Source: Arthrobacter sp. EM1
GTDB taxonomy: Bacteria; Actinomycetota; Actinomycetes; Actinomycetales; Micrococcaceae
NCBI RefSeq assembly: GCF_029964055.1
Contig: NZ_CP124836.1
Span: 1,922,001 to 1,986,000, forward strand
DNA: 64,000 bases
Direction: 5' to 3'
The position numbers were made by a program, and so were the translations under genes. Positions 24,004 to 34,353 of the stretch are shown piece by piece. How positions within the stretch are numbered: position 1 is the stretch's first letter; each line of letters begins with the position of its first letter. The notes beneath the pieces were generated by a model. The model was not told where the DNA came from, did not search any database, and was given only the letters and a program-made list of their open reading frames with translations.

Positions 24004-25629
24004 GTGACAGACAGTCAGAAATCCGACGAAACAGTGTCAGCAGCAGCTGCCAACGAAACGCAGGCCGGAGCTGGGTTCGCAGAACCAGCCACAGGCCCGG
24101 GCACGGCGCAGGCAGATGCCACAACCCCGGCTACGGTGACGGAGACGGCACCAGAGGCGCAGGCCGCCGCGGCTGTCGCCGCAACGGGGGCTCCCGCTTC
24201 CACCCACGCCGGCGAAGCCGCACCCGCCGCCGCCGAAGCCGCGGATACCGCCTCTGAGCCCGCGGCTCCCCCGGCCCCGCGCCCCGCGCCGTCACCGGCA
24301 GCGTTTGCGGCACGGCCGAAGGCGAAACCCGCACCGGCAGCACCGGCAGCACCGGCTACCGTTTCCTCCGCTGCTTCACTGGCCGAGGCCGCACGATGGG
24401 GCCGGGTCGAAGGCGACGGCCACGTGTTCCTGACCCTCGACGGTGCCGAGCACCCTGTCGGGCAGTACCCGGACGTCAGCGACGACGAGGCACTGGGTTA
24501 CTTCGCCCGCAAGTACGATGACGTCGTCGCGCAGATTGTCCTGCTGGAACAGCGGGTCAGCTCCAAGGCACCCACCACGGACATGCACAAGACCGTGGCC
24601 CACCTGCGCGAGCAACTCGCCGGGCGCAACATGGTGGGCGACCTTCGCTCCGCCGAGTCCCGTCTGGACGCCCTGGCCACGCAGATCTCCGAGCTCGAAA
24701 AGTCCGAGAAGGCAGAACACGATGCCGTCCGCGCTGCCGAGTTGGCCGCCCGCGAAGCCATCGTCGCCGAGGCTGAAGAGATTGCCGGCCACGACCCGGC
24801 CCAGATCCAGTGGAAGACATCCAGCGCCCGGATGAACGAACTGTTCGAGGGCTGGAAGACCGCGCAGAAGAGCGGCGTCCGGCTCGGCCGCAGCAATGAG
24901 GACACCCTCTGGAAGCGCTTCCGCGCCGCCCGTACCGTCTTTGACCGGCACCGCCGTGCGTATTTCTCCCAGCTGGACAGCACCAACTCGGCAGCCAAGG
25001 CCGCTAAGGAGAAGCTGATCACCGAGGCGGAAGCGCTCTCCTCCTCGACCGACTGGGGCTTTGCCGCCGGCGAATACCGCCGCCTGATGGATGATTGGAA
25101 GGCATCGCCGCGTGCCAGCCGCAAAGACGACGACGCGCTGTGGGCCCGGTTCCGTGCCGCCCAGGACGTCTTCTTTACGCACCGCCAGGCGGCCAACGAT
25201 GAGATCGACCAGGAATACGGTGCAAACCTCGTGGTCAAGGAGGCGCTGCTGACGGAAGCCAACGAGCTCCTCCCCATCAAGGACCTCACCGCGGCCAAAA
25301 AGGCGCTCCAGTCCATCCGTGACCGTTGGGAAGAGGCCGGCAAAGTCCCCCGCGCCGACATGGCACGCGTCGAAGCCGGGCTGCGGAAGATCGAAGATAG
25401 CGTCCGCCACGCCGAGGACGAGAACTGGAAGCGGTCCAACCCGGAGACGAAAGCACGCACCAACAGCGCGCTGACGCAACTTGAATCGGCCATTGCAGGG
25501 CTGCGGGAGGACCTGGCCAAGGCGGAGAAGGCCGGCGACGATCGCAAGATTAAGGCCGCCAAGGAAGCGCTCGAGGCCCGCGAGGCTTGGCTGAAACAGC
25601 TCGAAAAATCAGCGAGCGAACTCTCCTAG
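24004..25629 (+). CDS. DUF349 domain-containing protein with Ala/Pro-rich N-terminus
   Basis: A 541-residue protein starting with GTG at 24004. Residues 1-125 are low-complexity Ala/Pro/Thr, including tandem PAAPAAPA units. From about residue 130 a small beta segment (RWGRVEGDGHVFLTLDGAEH) is followed by helical DUF349 repeats (TLWKRFRAARTVFDRHRRAY, ALWARFRAAQDVFFTHRQAA, IRDRWEEAGKVPRADMARVE). DUF349 proteins are coiled-coil, often heat-shock or stress linked, of unknown mechanism. It ends before a strong hairpin. Likely cytoplasmic. Confidence 0.9.
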   Translation: MTDSQKSDETVSAAAANETQAGAGFAEPATGPGTAQADATTPATVTETAPEAQAAAAVAATGAPASTHAGEAAPAAAEAADTASEPAAPPAPRPAPSPAAFAARPKAKPAPAAPAAPATVSSAASLAEAARWGRVEGDGHVFLTLDGAEHPVGQYPDVSDDEALGYFARKYDDVVAQIVLLEQRVSSKAPTTDMHKTVAHLREQLAGRNMVGDLRSAESRLDALATQISELEKSEKAEHDAVRAAELAAREAIVAEAEEIAGHDPAQIQWKTSSARMNELFEGWKTAQKSGVRLGRSNEDTLWKRFRAARTVFDRHRRAYFSQLDSTNSAAKAAKEKLITEAEALSSSTDWGFAAGEYRRLMDDWKASPRASRKDDDALWARFRAAQDVFFTHRQAANDEIDQEYGANLVVKEALLTEANELLPIKDLTAAKKALQSIRDRWEEAGKVPRADMARVEAGLRKIEDSVRHAEDENWKRSNPETKARTNSALTQLESAIAGLREDLAKAEKAGDDRKIKAAKEALEAREAWLKQLEKSASELS

Positions 25630-25663
25630 CCCGCAGGCGCCGGACCCCAAGCCCTACGAAGCG

Positions 25664-25701
25664 GGCCCCGCACCGGTTATCCACATGACCGGTGCGGGGC
25701 C
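25664..25701 (+). terminator. Hairpin terminator after the DUF349 gene
   Basis: A perfect 14-bp stem (GGCCCCGCACCGGT / ACCGGTGCGGGGCC) with a 10-nt loop, 34 bp after the stop codon. The tail is only weakly T-rich (TGTTCG), as is common in high-GC actinobacteria. Confidence 0.8.
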
Positions 25702-25736
25702 TGTTCGCTGATTCCGGGACGGGTCAGGATGGCTGA

Positions 25737-26411
25737 ATGGTCATCGTTCACGGCCCCGCTGCCACGTCCACCCCAGGCTCACTTCTACCGTCACTGTCAA
25801 CGTTGCGGTCAGGGTCAGCGCCGCTGACGGCTGCACTGTCGCCGCCGGCTGAATTGTATTCCCCCGGAGCGCTCTTCTCCTGGCCCGAACTTCAAGCGAT
25901 GGCGTTGGACGGCGTGCTGACGCAGCTCTACCAGCGCGGCTACCTGCCGCCGGGGACCCGCCCCACGCCGCGGCTCAGGGCCCGTGCGGCCTCCCTCCTG
26001 ATAAGCCCGGCCATCCGCACCCGGGTTGTCGCGGGGCGGATGACGGCCGCCTGGATTTACGGCTGCGCCATCGAACCTGACCGTCTTGCCCTGCTCGTCG
26101 ACACCAAGCGACGGATATCCAGCCTCAGGTCGGCCCGCGGGTGCACACTCCACGAGGTGCGCCTGGGCCCGTTCGACGTCGTGAGCCTGGGTGGTCTGCT
26201 GGTCTCCAGCCCGCTGCGGACCGCTGTGGACATCGCCCTGCATGTGGACGCGGAGCGGGCCGTTCCGGCGCTGCGGGCGCTGCTGGCAAACCCAGATCTG
26301 GGTTTGCAGACCCGGCTGCTGCTGCGGGCCGTGGAGGCATCGCCCCGGATGCCGCACAAAAAGGAAGCGCTGGCGAAACTCGAACAGCTGCAGCCCCGTC
26401 CGGCGCCATAA
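25737..26411 (+). CDS. AbiEi-like (type IV antitoxin-related) protein, no toxin partner seen
   Basis: A 224-residue protein. The part from about residue 100 (VVAGRMTAAWIYGCAIEPDR, GPFDVVSLGGLLVSSPLRTA, VDIALHVDAERAVPALRALL) resembles the AbiEi-type antitoxin / DUF559-neighbour domain frequent in actinobacteria: a nucleotidyl-transferase-related middle followed by SPLRTAVDIA. There is no recognisable N-terminal winged helix and no AbiEii nucleotidyltransferase gene next to it. So this is likely a domesticated orphan of unknown role. Start at 25737 with a weak AGGA site. Convergent with rel. Confidence 0.6.
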   Translation: MVIVHGPAATSTPGSLLPSLSTLRSGSAPLTAALSPPAELYSPGALFSWPELQAMALDGVLTQLYQRGYLPPGTRPTPRLRARAASLLISPAIRTRVVAGRMTAAWIYGCAIEPDRLALLVDTKRRISSLRSARGCTLHEVRLGPFDVVSLGGLLVSSPLRTAVDIALHVDAERAVPALRALLANPDLGLQTRLLLRAVEASPRMPHKKEALAKLEQLQPRPAP

Positions 26412-26435
26412 CCCGGCGCCTCCCGGCGCCCGGTT
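26410..26435. terminator. Shared hairpin terminator between the AbiEi-like gene and rel
   Basis: AACCCGGCGCC and GGCGCCCGGTT pair at ten of eleven positions around a 4-nt loop, in the 46-bp gap between convergent stop codons. Either strand could use it. It overlaps the AbiEi-like stop codon. Confidence 0.6.
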
Positions 26436-26457
26436 ACGGTGTCTCGCCAAACAAGAT

Positions 26458-28851
26458 TCAGCCGCGCCGCCGGCTGCCGGTGGTCCGGTAGACGTCAAAG
26501 ACCCCGTCGATGCGTCGGACGGCACTGAGCACATGGCTGAGGTATTTCGGGTCGCCCATCTCGAAAGCGAATTTCGAGATGGCTACCCTGTCCGTGGATG
26601 TGTGAACGCTCGCGGCCAGGATGTTGACGTGGTTCTCCGACAGGATGCGGGTCACGTCCGAGAGCAGCGACTTGCGGTCAAGGGCTTCAACCTGGATTTC
26701 GACCAGGAAAACGCTCGACTGGGTGGGTGCCCAATCAACCTCCACTATCCGGTCTGGCTGCTCCAGCAGCCCACTGACGTTGGTGCAGTCCGTCCGGTGC
26801 ACTGAAACGCCGGAACCGCGGGTGACGAAGCCCAGGATCGGGTCCGGCGGAACAGGTGTGCAGCAGCGGGCGAGCTTGACCCAGACATCGTCCACGCCGC
26901 GTACTACGACGCCTGAATCGGAGTACCGTCCCTTGCTGACTTGCGAGGGGATGGAAACCTCGGTGAGGGCGTCGTCGGGAGTGTCGTTGCCGCCGACGCT
27001 TTCCACGAGGCGTTCCATAACGGACTGAGCCGAGGTGTGGCCGTCGCCGACCCCTGCGTACAGACCGGAGATGTCGACATACTTTAAGTCCTCCGCGATC
27101 GCGGCGAGGGCGTCATGGGTCATCAGGCGCTGCAACGGCAGGTTTTGCTTGCGCATCGCCTTGGTCAGCATTTCCTTGCCCCGGTCGATCGACTCTTCGC
27201 GGCGTTCCTTGCTGAACCACTGACGGATCTTGTTGCGGGCCCGGGCGCTCTTGACGAAATGCTGCCAGTCCTGGCTGGGACCGGCGCCCTCGGCCTTGGA
27301 CGTGAAGATTTCCACCCAGTCGCCGTGGTTCAGTTCACTGTTCAGCGGGACCAGTTTGCCGTTGACTCGGGCCCCGATGGTCCGGTGGCCCACTTCGGTG
27401 TGGACGGCGTAGGCGAAGTCCACGGGTGTGGAACCGGCGGGTAGGGCCATAACCTCGCCCTTGGGGGTAAAAACAAAAACCTCCCGGGCGTTGATTTCAA
27501 AACGCAGCGAGTCCAGGAACTCGCCCGGATCGGAGGTTTCCTGCTGCCAGTCCACGAGGGAGCGGAGCCAGCCCATCTCACCCTCGCGGGGGCTTCCCGG
27601 CCCGGCAGCGGTGCGGTTCGGCTGATCCTTATACTTCCAGTGTGCCGCAACGCCGTATTCAGCGCGGCGGTGCATTTCGTGCGTGCGGATCTGGATCTCC
27701 ACGGGTTTGCCGCCGGGGCCGATGACGGTGGTGTGCAGCGACTGGTACATGTTGAACTTGGGCATCGCGATATAGTCCTTGAACCGCCCGGGGAGGGGGT
27801 TCCAGCGTGAGTGCATGGCGCCGAGGGCCGCGTAACAGTCCCGGACCGAGTCGACCAGCACCCGGACGCCCATCAGGTCGTTGATGTCGTCGAAATCTTT
27901 GTCCCGAACAATCATCTTCTGGTAAATCGAGTAGTAATGCTTGGGCCGGCCGCTGATAGTGGCCTTAATTTTCGCTTCGCGCAGGTCCTCGGTGATCTGG
28001 TTCCGGATCACCGAGAGGTTCTTTTCGCGTTCGGGGGTCCGGTCCCCCACCATACGCACGATTTCCTCGTAGACCTTCGGATACAGCGCCGCAAAGGAGA
28101 GGTCTTCAAGTTCCCATTTGATGGTATTCATGCCCAGCCGGTGTGCCAGCGGAGCGAAGATTTCCAGTGTTTCCCGGGCCTTGCGCGCCGACGACTCGGC
28201 CGACACGAAGCGCCAGGTCCTGGCGTTGTGCAGCCGGTCGGCCAGCTTGATCATCAGAACCCGGATGTCCTTGGCCATGGCGACGACCATTTTGCGAACG
28301 GTTTCAGACTGGGCGGCCTCGCCGAAGCTGACCTTGTCCAGCTTGGTGACCCCGTCGACCAGCATGGCCACTTCCGGCCCGAATTCGGCTTTCAGGTCCT
28401 CCAGGGAGTACGAGGTGTCCTCGACCGTGTCGTGCAGGAGAGCCGCCGCCAGGGTGGTTCCGGTGAGCCCCAGTTCGGCCAGGATGGTGGCCACCGCCAC
28501 GGGGTGGGTGATGTACGGGTCGCCGCTCTTGCGCTTCTGCCCGCGGTGGCAGCTCTCCGCCACCACAAAGGCACGCTGAATCAGCTCAAAGTCCTCTTTG
28601 GGGTTATTGGCCCGCACTGTGCGCAGGAGCGGCTCCAGGATGGGCGAATAGGCAGGTGCACCGCGGCCGGTCAGGCGCGCCAGCCGGGAGCGGGTGCGCT
28701 CACGGCGGCCGGGGAAGGTCTGGCGGGCCCCCGAACTGTCGACCGGGACGGGCGGATCAGCGCGTCCCGGAGCCACCACGCCAGTCTGCGAACCCTGGCC
28801 TGCAGCCTCATCCGCCTGTGCTGTTGGCACCGGCGTCGAACGTTCTTCCAA
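26458..28851 (-). CDS. rel: Bifunctional (p)ppGpp synthetase/hydrolase
   Basis: A 797-residue long RSH enzyme controlling the stringent response. The HD hydrolase is intact (His102, His116 and HD140-141 within [20 protein letters not shown] and LLHDTVEDT). Then come the synthetase domain ([44 protein letters not shown]), the TGS domain ([20 protein letters not shown]) and the C-terminal zinc/ACT region ([20 protein letters not shown]). It starts at TTG 28851 behind GGAGAGG. It is the only long RSH in view and lies downstream of secDF. Confidence 0.96.
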   Translation of the reverse strand: MEERSTPVPTAQADEAAGQGSQTGVVAPGRADPPVPVDSSGARQTFPGRRERTRSRLARLTGRGAPAYSPILEPLLRTVRANNPKEDFELIQRAFVVAESCHRGQKRKSGDPYITHPVAVATILAELGLTGTTLAAALLHDTVEDTSYSLEDLKAEFGPEVAMLVDGVTKLDKVSFGEAAQSETVRKMVVAMAKDIRVLMIKLADRLHNARTWRFVSAESSARKARETLEIFAPLAHRLGMNTIKWELEDLSFAALYPKVYEEIVRMVGDRTPEREKNLSVIRNQITEDLREAKIKATISGRPKHYYSIYQKMIVRDKDFDDINDLMGVRVLVDSVRDCYAALGAMHSRWNPLPGRFKDYIAMPKFNMYQSLHTTVIGPGGKPVEIQIRTHEMHRRAEYGVAAHWKYKDQPNRTAAGPGSPREGEMGWLRSLVDWQQETSDPGEFLDSLRFEINAREVFVFTPKGEVMALPAGSTPVDFAYAVHTEVGHRTIGARVNGKLVPLNSELNHGDWVEIFTSKAEGAGPSQDWQHFVKSARARNKIRQWFSKERREESIDRGKEMLTKAMRKQNLPLQRLMTHDALAAIAEDLKYVDISGLYAGVGDGHTSAQSVMERLVESVGGNDTPDDALTEVSIPSQVSKGRYSDSGVVVRGVDDVWVKLARCCTPVPPDPILGFVTRGSGVSVHRTDCTNVSGLLEQPDRIVEVDWAPTQSSVFLVEIQVEALDRKSLLSDVTRILSENHVNILAASVHTSTDRVAISKFAFEMGDPKYLSHVLSAVRRIDGVFDVYRTTGSRRRG

Positions 28852-28932
28852 TGGAGCACCTCTCCGAACCCGTTAATTCTTCCAGTCTATTCCCGCAGCA
28901 GGATACTTCGATAACCGTCGACGATACGGCGA

Positions 28933-28970
28933 CGGGCCGGAGAGCACCACGAATGGCGTTCTCCGGCCCG
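28933..28970 (-). terminator. Probable hairpin terminator after secF
   Basis: CGGGCCGGAGA (28933-28943) and TCTCCGGCCCG (28960-28970) form a perfect 11-bp stem with a 16-nt loop, in the 173-bp gap after secF and before rel. No T-run follows, so its efficiency is uncertain. Confidence 0.6.
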
Positions 28971-29024
28971 AAGGTCTGCGGAAGCAAATACCCCGGCGGA
29001 CCGGGTCCGGCAGGACAGCTGCGG

Positions 29025-30047
29025 CTAGGCCGTCGCGGGAGCTTCTGCGGTTTCCGCCTTGGCGGCAGCCTGCGCCCGGCGCTGCTGCACCCGTGCGGCC
29101 TGCTTGACCAACTCCCGTTCGCCCTGCCGCAGCCAGGCGTAGAGGGGCGCGGCGATAAATATGGTGGCCGCCGTGCCGATCAGGATGCCGACAAAAAGAG
29201 CCAGTGAGAGGTCCCGCAAGGTTCCGGCGCCGAGCAGGCCAGCGCCGATGAATAGGATCGCCCCCACCGGAAGGATGGCAACCATCATGGTGTTGATGGA
29301 GCGCACCAAGGTCTGGTTGACAGCCAGGTTGACCTCCTCGCCAAACGTCCGGCGGGTGGACGCCTGCAGGTCCGCGGTGTTCTCGCGGATCTTGTCGAAG
29401 ACCACCACAGTGTCGTACAGCGAGTAGCTCAGCACGGTGAGGAACCCAATGATGGCCGACGGCGTGACCTCGAAATCGCTGAGGGCGTACACGCCGGCGG
29501 TGATGAACATCGTCACCAGCATGCCCACGAGGGCCGAGAGCGACATCTTCCAGGTCCGGAAGTAGAGCGCCATCAGCACCGCGGCGAGCCCGACGAAGAT
29601 CGCCAGGCCCAAAAGGGCCTGTTTTGTAACGTCAGCACCCCAGGTCGGCCCGACAAAGGTCGAGGTGACCTCATTGTCGGTGACGCCGTAGGCCGTGGTG
29701 AGTCCGTCCTTGATCCGCAGTGTCTCGTCGTCGGTGAGCTTGTCCGTTTGGATCCGCATCGTGGTGCCGGCAACATTGGCGACCCGCGGGACGCTTCCGG
29801 AGACAACGTCCTTCACGGCTTTCTCGCCGAGGGCAGGGTCCGTGGTCTTGACGTTGGAGACGGTGAATTCCGAGCCGCCCCTGAACTCGATGCCGAGGTT
29901 GAAGCCACCCTTGGCGACCGGCAGCAGGATCGAGAGCGCAACCAGGACGGCTGCAATCAGGAACCAGATTTTCTTGGAATCGACAAAGTCGTACGAGCGC
30001 TTGCCCGTGTAGAGCTCATTGCCGAAATTGGCGAAGCTGGTGGCCAT
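29025..30047 (-). CDS. secF: Protein translocase subunit SecF
   Basis: A 340-residue RND-type subunit of the Sec accessory complex. The first membrane helix is near 27-47 (KIWFLIAAVLVALSILLPV), followed by the periplasmic P4-type region (NLGIEFRGGSEFTVSNV). The other five helices lie in the C-terminal half, with the conserved YSLYDTVVVFDKIREN and LVRSINTMMVAILPV stretches. It uses the proton gradient to pull exported chains outwards together with SecD. The stop of secD is immediately before its start (30048/30047). Confidence 0.96.
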   Translation of the reverse strand: MATSFANFGNELYTGKRSYDFVDSKKIWFLIAAVLVALSILLPVAKGGFNLGIEFRGGSEFTVSNVKTTDPALGEKAVKDVVSGSVPRVANVAGTTMRIQTDKLTDDETLRIKDGLTTAYGVTDNEVTSTFVGPTWGADVTKQALLGLAIFVGLAAVLMALYFRTWKMSLSALVGMLVTMFITAGVYALSDFEVTPSAIIGFLTVLSYSLYDTVVVFDKIRENTADLQASTRRTFGEEVNLAVNQTLVRSINTMMVAILPVGAILFIGAGLLGAGTLRDLSLALFVGILIGTAATIFIAAPLYAWLRQGERELVKQAARVQQRRAQAAAKAETAEAPATA

Positions 30048-31808
30048 TTAGTTGCCCTCCTTGGACGCGTTCTTGGAGGAACCGGCAAGCTGTTCCTGGC
30101 GTTCCGCGAGCCGTCGTTCCGCAATGGTCATCCGGCGTTCGGCCTCGGCCGCGGCGCCGGTGTTCTTGGCGCGAAGCGCAACGGCGGGCTTGTCATCCGG
30201 GGTGCGGATCCGGCCCGCCCCGCGGTACAGCGGGATGGCGCCGAGCCGCTTCGGGTCCAGGCCGGAGAACCGGTGGCCTTCGCCGAAGAACTTGGTGCCC
30301 GAGAGCAGCTGAAGCGTCGGGTGCGTGAACATAAATACAACGATGAGGTCAGCGATGGCAGTCAGGCCAAGCGTAAACGCGAAGCCGCGGACGTTGCCCA
30401 CAGCCACGAAGTACAGCACCAGCGCGGCCAGCAGGTTCACCGCCTTGGATGCGAGCACTGTGCGCTTGGCGCGCTTCCAGCCGTTCTGGACTGCCGAAAC
30501 GAGTCCGCGGCCTTCCCGGAGCTCGTCCCGGATGCGTTCGAAGTAGACGATGAAGGAGTCAGCTGTCTGTCCGATTGCCACAATCAGACCGGCCACACCG
30601 GCAAGCGAGAGCCGGTAGTTTTCCGTCCAGCCAAGGATCGCTATGGCCAGGTAGGTCAGGGCACCGGCAACAACCAGGGACGCCACGGTGACCAGGCCCA
30701 AGGCCCGGTACTGGAACAGCGAGTAGACGACCACCAGCAACAGGCCGATCAGGCCCGCCAACATGCCCATCCGCAGCTGCTCACCACCCAGGGTGGCTGA
30801 GATCTGCTGTTCGCTCTGGATTTCGAAGCTGATCGGCAAGGCTCCAAAGCGGAGCTGGTCCGAGAGTGCCTTCGCGGACTGTTCGGTGAACCCACCGGTA
30901 ATCTGCGGACGGCCGTCCGTGATGGTCGCATTCGCACGCGGCGCGGAGATGACCTGGTCATCGAGCACGATGGCAAACTGTGCCTTCGGATCTGAGCCGC
31001 CCTGGGCCTGGCTGGCGACGTTGAACTGATACAGCCGCTCGGTGACTGCCTTGAACTTGGTGGTGCCTTCGTCGTTGAACTGGATGTTCACTGCCCACTC
31101 GTTGGTCACCGCACCCTGGGCGCCGCGCTGCAGCTGGAAGGAAGACCCGGCGATGTTTGAGCCCTTGACTTCAACCGGGCCAAGGATGTACTTGATCGCC
31201 GGGGAGTTGGCGGAGGCCGGCTCGCAGGTTACCAGCGGTTTGGTCGGGTCGGAGCGTTCCTGCTTGTCCTGCGACGGGTTGTCGCAGTTGAGCAACTCGA
31301 ACTTCTTGTAGACCTCCGGGGTAACCCAGTTAATGTCGCTGCCGTTGGTGGGCTCGGCGGTGGGCTTGGGCAGCTGGTCTTCCGGAGTCAAGGACTCCGT
31401 GGGGACGGCTGCGCCCGGACCGGCTTGGAGGACGGGGCGGAAATTCATGTCGGCGGACGCCTGGATCAGGGCGCGGGTTTCCTTGGCGGGTGTGCCCGGC
31501 AGGCTGACGACGACGTTCCGGCCCGACTGCGTGCTGATTTCCGCTTCCGCGACACCGGAGCCGTCCACACGCTGGCGGATGATCGCCACGGCCTGATTGA
31601 GCTGCTCTTCATTGATGCCTGAACCGCCTTCAACCTTGGGCGCCAGGATCATCTGGGTGCCGCCTTCAAGGTCCAGGGCGAGCTTGGGTGCCCAGCTCGC
31701 CTGGCCGGCCATGGTGCCGCCGGCCAGGACGGCCGTCAGGACGGCGAGGATAACGCCGAGCCAGACCAGCACCCTGAGGGCTGTGTTTTTGGGGCCAGTT
31801 CGTGCCAT
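30048..31808 (-). CDS. secD: Protein translocase subunit SecD
   Basis: A 586-residue protein: N-terminal helix (VLVWLGVILAVLTAVLAGGT), a large external head with the family phrases LDLEGGTQMIL, VDGSGVAEAEISTQSGRN and FEIQSEQQISATLGGEQL, then five more helices containing VAIGQTADSFIVYFERIRDE. The C-terminal tail is long, charged and cytoplasmic (RRMTIAERRLAERQEQLAGS). Operon order is ruvB-yajC-secD-secF. Confidence 0.97.
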   Translation of the reverse strand: MARTGPKNTALRVLVWLGVILAVLTAVLAGGTMAGQASWAPKLALDLEGGTQMILAPKVEGGSGINEEQLNQAVAIIRQRVDGSGVAEAEISTQSGRNVVVSLPGTPAKETRALIQASADMNFRPVLQAGPGAAVPTESLTPEDQLPKPTAEPTNGSDINWVTPEVYKKFELLNCDNPSQDKQERSDPTKPLVTCEPASANSPAIKYILGPVEVKGSNIAGSSFQLQRGAQGAVTNEWAVNIQFNDEGTTKFKAVTERLYQFNVASQAQGGSDPKAQFAIVLDDQVISAPRANATITDGRPQITGGFTEQSAKALSDQLRFGALPISFEIQSEQQISATLGGEQLRMGMLAGLIGLLLVVVYSLFQYRALGLVTVASLVVAGALTYLAIAILGWTENYRLSLAGVAGLIVAIGQTADSFIVYFERIRDELREGRGLVSAVQNGWKRAKRTVLASKAVNLLAALVLYFVAVGNVRGFAFTLGLTAIADLIVVFMFTHPTLQLLSGTKFFGEGHRFSGLDPKRLGAIPLYRGAGRIRTPDDKPAVALRAKNTGAAAEAERRMTIAERRLAERQEQLAGSSKNASKEGN

Positions 31809-31914
31809 TGTGGATCTTTCTATTGTTTACGGAGGAACCGCCGTGCGGCCCTCACGGGCGCGCTCCGGCGGTGGCCCGCAGCCGTTGCTTCGCGGGATAG
31901 CTCAAACAGGCAGA

Positions 31915-32331
31915 CTAGCTGTCTTTTTTGCCTTCGTCGCTGAGGCGGCGCAGGGTTTCCTCAGGCGTCTCATCGCGCGGCGCATCGTTGACAGGAGCGA
32001 TGCTTTCGGACTTCTCGATCGTCAGCGAAGATGCATCGTTGGGAACCACGGCAGGCTCCTCGGCGGCGAGGACCGGCTCGACGATCTTGGTAACTGCCTG
32101 GCGGTGCACCGTGGCGGTGTTCCCCGGGGAGAGTTCGAGCAGCACCTTGTTCTCTGCGTCGTCGATCTCGACGATCCTTCCGAAGAGGCCGAAACTGGTC
32201 ATAACCTCGACACCCGGGGCGAACTGTGACTGCAGCGTGGCTGCCTGTTCCTTGGTCTTCTTGTTGCGGCGGAACATCATAAAGACGAAGAGTCCGAGCA
32301 TAACGAAAAGCAGGATGTTCATTGGATCCAA
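31915..32331 (-). CDS. yajC: Preprotein translocase subunit YajC
   Basis: A 138-residue protein with one N-terminal membrane helix (MNILLFVMLGLFVFMMFRRN), then the YajC domain (EQAATLQSQFAPGVEVMTSF, GLFGRIVEIDDAENKVLLEL). The C-terminal extension is acidic and unstructured (EETLRRLSDEGKKDS). Component of the SecDF-YajC complex. The gene lies 106 bp before secD on the minus strand. The start could be residue 1 or the second Met three codons on. Confidence 0.95.
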   Translation of the reverse strand: MDPMNILLFVMLGLFVFMMFRRNKKTKEQAATLQSQFAPGVEVMTSFGLFGRIVEIDDAENKVLLELSPGNTATVHRQAVTKIVEPVLAAEEPAVVPNDASSLTIEKSESIAPVNDAPRDETPEETLRRLSDEGKKDS

Positions 32332-32511
32332 GGGAAAAGTTCCATTCTGTACTTGCGTAGCTGGTTGTACAGCAACGTCCGTTTCGCTCCGGGATAGCTG
32401 GCAGGCAATTATGCCGAGCCGACGGCGGCCAGGAACTGGCCGCGCACGGAAACAAAGACCCGAACGTGCCGAGCGTCATACCAGTCTAGAGGGAAAGGCT
32501 ACGCGCCGCTG

Positions 32512-33621
32512 CTATTGACGGTTACGGATCCATTCCGGATCGGCATCCTGGCCCGGGCCGGCATCGAAGTCGGCGTCCCCGTCCGCCGGGAAGAGTTCCA
32601 GCGGGTCCTGCGCGAAGACGCCGGGCGGCACCGCGAAGCCAAGATGTGTCCAGGCCGGGGCGAGCGCGATCCTGCCCCGCGGGGTCCGGCCCAGCAGGCC
32701 CTCGCGGACGAGGTACGGCTCGGCGACGGTTTCCACCGTTTCCGTCTCCTCGCCGACGGCGATAGCCAGGGTGGACAGTCCCACGGGTCCGCCGCCGAAC
32801 TTGGTGATCAAGGCCTCCAGGACGGCCCGGTCCAGCCGGTCAAGTCCGCGTTTGTCGACTTCGTACATGTCCAGCGCCGCGGACGCGGTCCGGGCATCGA
32901 TCTGCTCGACCCCGTGCACCAGCGCCCAGTCGCGGACCCGGCGCAGGAGCCGGTTTGCGATGCGGGGCGTACCGCGGGACCGCCCGGCAATTTCGCTGAA
33001 CCCGGCGGAGTTGACCTTCAGGTCCAGCAGGCCTGCAGAGCGCCGGAGGACGAGTTCCAATTCCGCCACGGAGTAGAACTCGAGGTGTCCGGTGAAGCCG
33101 AACCGGTCCCGGAGCGGCCCGGGCAGCAGGCCCGCGCGGGTGGTCGCACCCACCAGGGTGAACGGCGGAAGTTCAATCGGGATGGCGGTAGCTCCGGCTC
33201 CCTTGCCGACGACGATGTCGACCCGGAAATCCTCCATAGCCATGTAGAGCATTTCCTCGGCCGGCCGGGACATCCGGTGGATTTCATCAAGGAAAAGGAC
33301 TTCACCTTCGGAAAGCGAGGACAGGATGGCAGCCAGGTCGCCTGCGTGCTGGATCGCCGGGCCGCTGCTGATTCGCAGCGGTGCGTTCATCTCGGCCGCA
33401 ATGATCATGGACAGCGTGGTCTTACCCAGGCCGGGAGGACCGGAGAGCAGGACGTGGTCAGCGCTGCGGCCCCGCATGCGGGAGGCTTCCAGGACCAGTG
33501 ACAGTTGTTTTCGGACCCGGTGCTGGCCCACGAAGTCGTGCAGGTTTTTGGGCCGCAGGGCGGCTTCGATGACCCGCTCCTCCGGCTCCTCTCCGCCGGC
33601 GACGACGGACGGCTCAGCCAC
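32512..33621 (-). CDS. ruvB: Holliday junction branch migration helicase RuvB
   Basis: A 369-residue AAA+ motor: [17 protein letters not shown] (Walker A), [20 protein letters not shown] (Walker B), sensor 1 [19 protein letters not shown], arginine-finger region and a C-terminal winged helix ([20 protein letters not shown]). The start is GTG 33621 (giving AEPSVVAGG), eight bases inside the end of ruvA, so translation is coupled. The C-terminus has a short acidic extension ([16 protein letters not shown]). Confidence 0.97.
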   Translation of the reverse strand: MAEPSVVAGGEEPEERVIEAALRPKNLHDFVGQHRVRKQLSLVLEASRMRGRSADHVLLSGPPGLGKTTLSMIIAAEMNAPLRISSGPAIQHAGDLAAILSSLSEGEVLFLDEIHRMSRPAEEMLYMAMEDFRVDIVVGKGAGATAIPIELPPFTLVGATTRAGLLPGPLRDRFGFTGHLEFYSVAELELVLRRSAGLLDLKVNSAGFSEIAGRSRGTPRIANRLLRRVRDWALVHGVEQIDARTASAALDMYEVDKRGLDRLDRAVLEALITKFGGGPVGLSTLAIAVGEETETVETVAEPYLVREGLLGRTPRGRIALAPAWTHLGFAVPPGVFAQDPLELFPADGDADFDAGPGQDADPEWIRNRQ

Positions 33622-34261
33622 GGGCACCTGCCCTGTTGCCGGCGCGGGCGCCGTCCTGGCCCAGCCAGCGGAGGGTGGCGCGCAGGATCTCGGCCACGTT
33701 GCCCCTGTCGGCCAGTTCGGGTGAATCGGCCAGGGACTTGTCGATGCTGGAGGTGGCATCCTTCTCGGACCAGCCCAGGCTCGTCATGGCCGCGACCACC
33801 TGGGGCTTCCAGACCGACTCGGAGCTTGCCGCGGGAGCAGGTGCATCGGCCGCGGTGCCGTGCGGCACCAGCTTGCCGGCCAGTTCCAGCACAATCCGCC
33901 CGGCGACCTTGGGGCCAATCCCGGGCACCTTGGTGAAGGCCTTGCCGTCTCCGGAGTGTGCGGCGACTCGGATCGTTTCCGGCTCATGCACGGCCAGGAC
34001 TGCGAGTGCCAGCCGGGGCCCGACGCCGCTGACGCTGAGCAGGATGTCGAACACAGCCCGTTCGTCGTCGGAAGCGAATCCGAACAGGGTCAGGGAGTCC
34101 TCCCGCACGATCAGGGAGGTGAATAGCTTCCCTTCCTCGCCGGCTCGGAGCCTGCTGAGGGTCTGCGGCGTGGCGTTCACACTCATGCCGGCGCCGTTGA
34201 GGTCGATCACGGCGGAGGACAGGCCAACGTGCGCTACGGTTCCGCGGAGAAAACTGATCAA
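33614..34261 (-). CDS. ruvA: Holliday junction-binding protein RuvA
   Basis: A 215-residue protein: OB-fold domain ([20 protein letters not shown]), helix-hairpin-helix domain ([37 protein letters not shown]) and the C-terminal RuvB-binding domain ([20 protein letters not shown]) after an Ala/Pro linker. Starts at TTG 34261 with GGAG eight bases upstream. Forms the tetramer that clamps the four-way junction. Confidence 0.96.
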   Translation of the reverse strand: MISFLRGTVAHVGLSSAVIDLNGAGMSVNATPQTLSRLRAGEEGKLFTSLIVREDSLTLFGFASDDERAVFDILLSVSGVGPRLALAVLAVHEPETIRVAAHSGDGKAFTKVPGIGPKVAGRIVLELAGKLVPHGTAADAPAPAASSESVWKPQVVAAMTSLGWSEKDATSSIDKSLADSPELADRGNVAEILRATLRWLGQDGARAGNRAGARG

Positions 34262-34353
34262 AGCCGGGCTCCTGAAAATTCAGCCATACATGAACCGGGA
34301 GGACCCGGCTATCCGAACATATCTACGAATACCCTAGCAAGCGCACCGGACAT

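Noticed and set aside
27811-28914. 367-codon plus-strand frame opposite rel
   Set aside because: Antisense to the well-supported rel gene and rich in residues typical of shadow frames.
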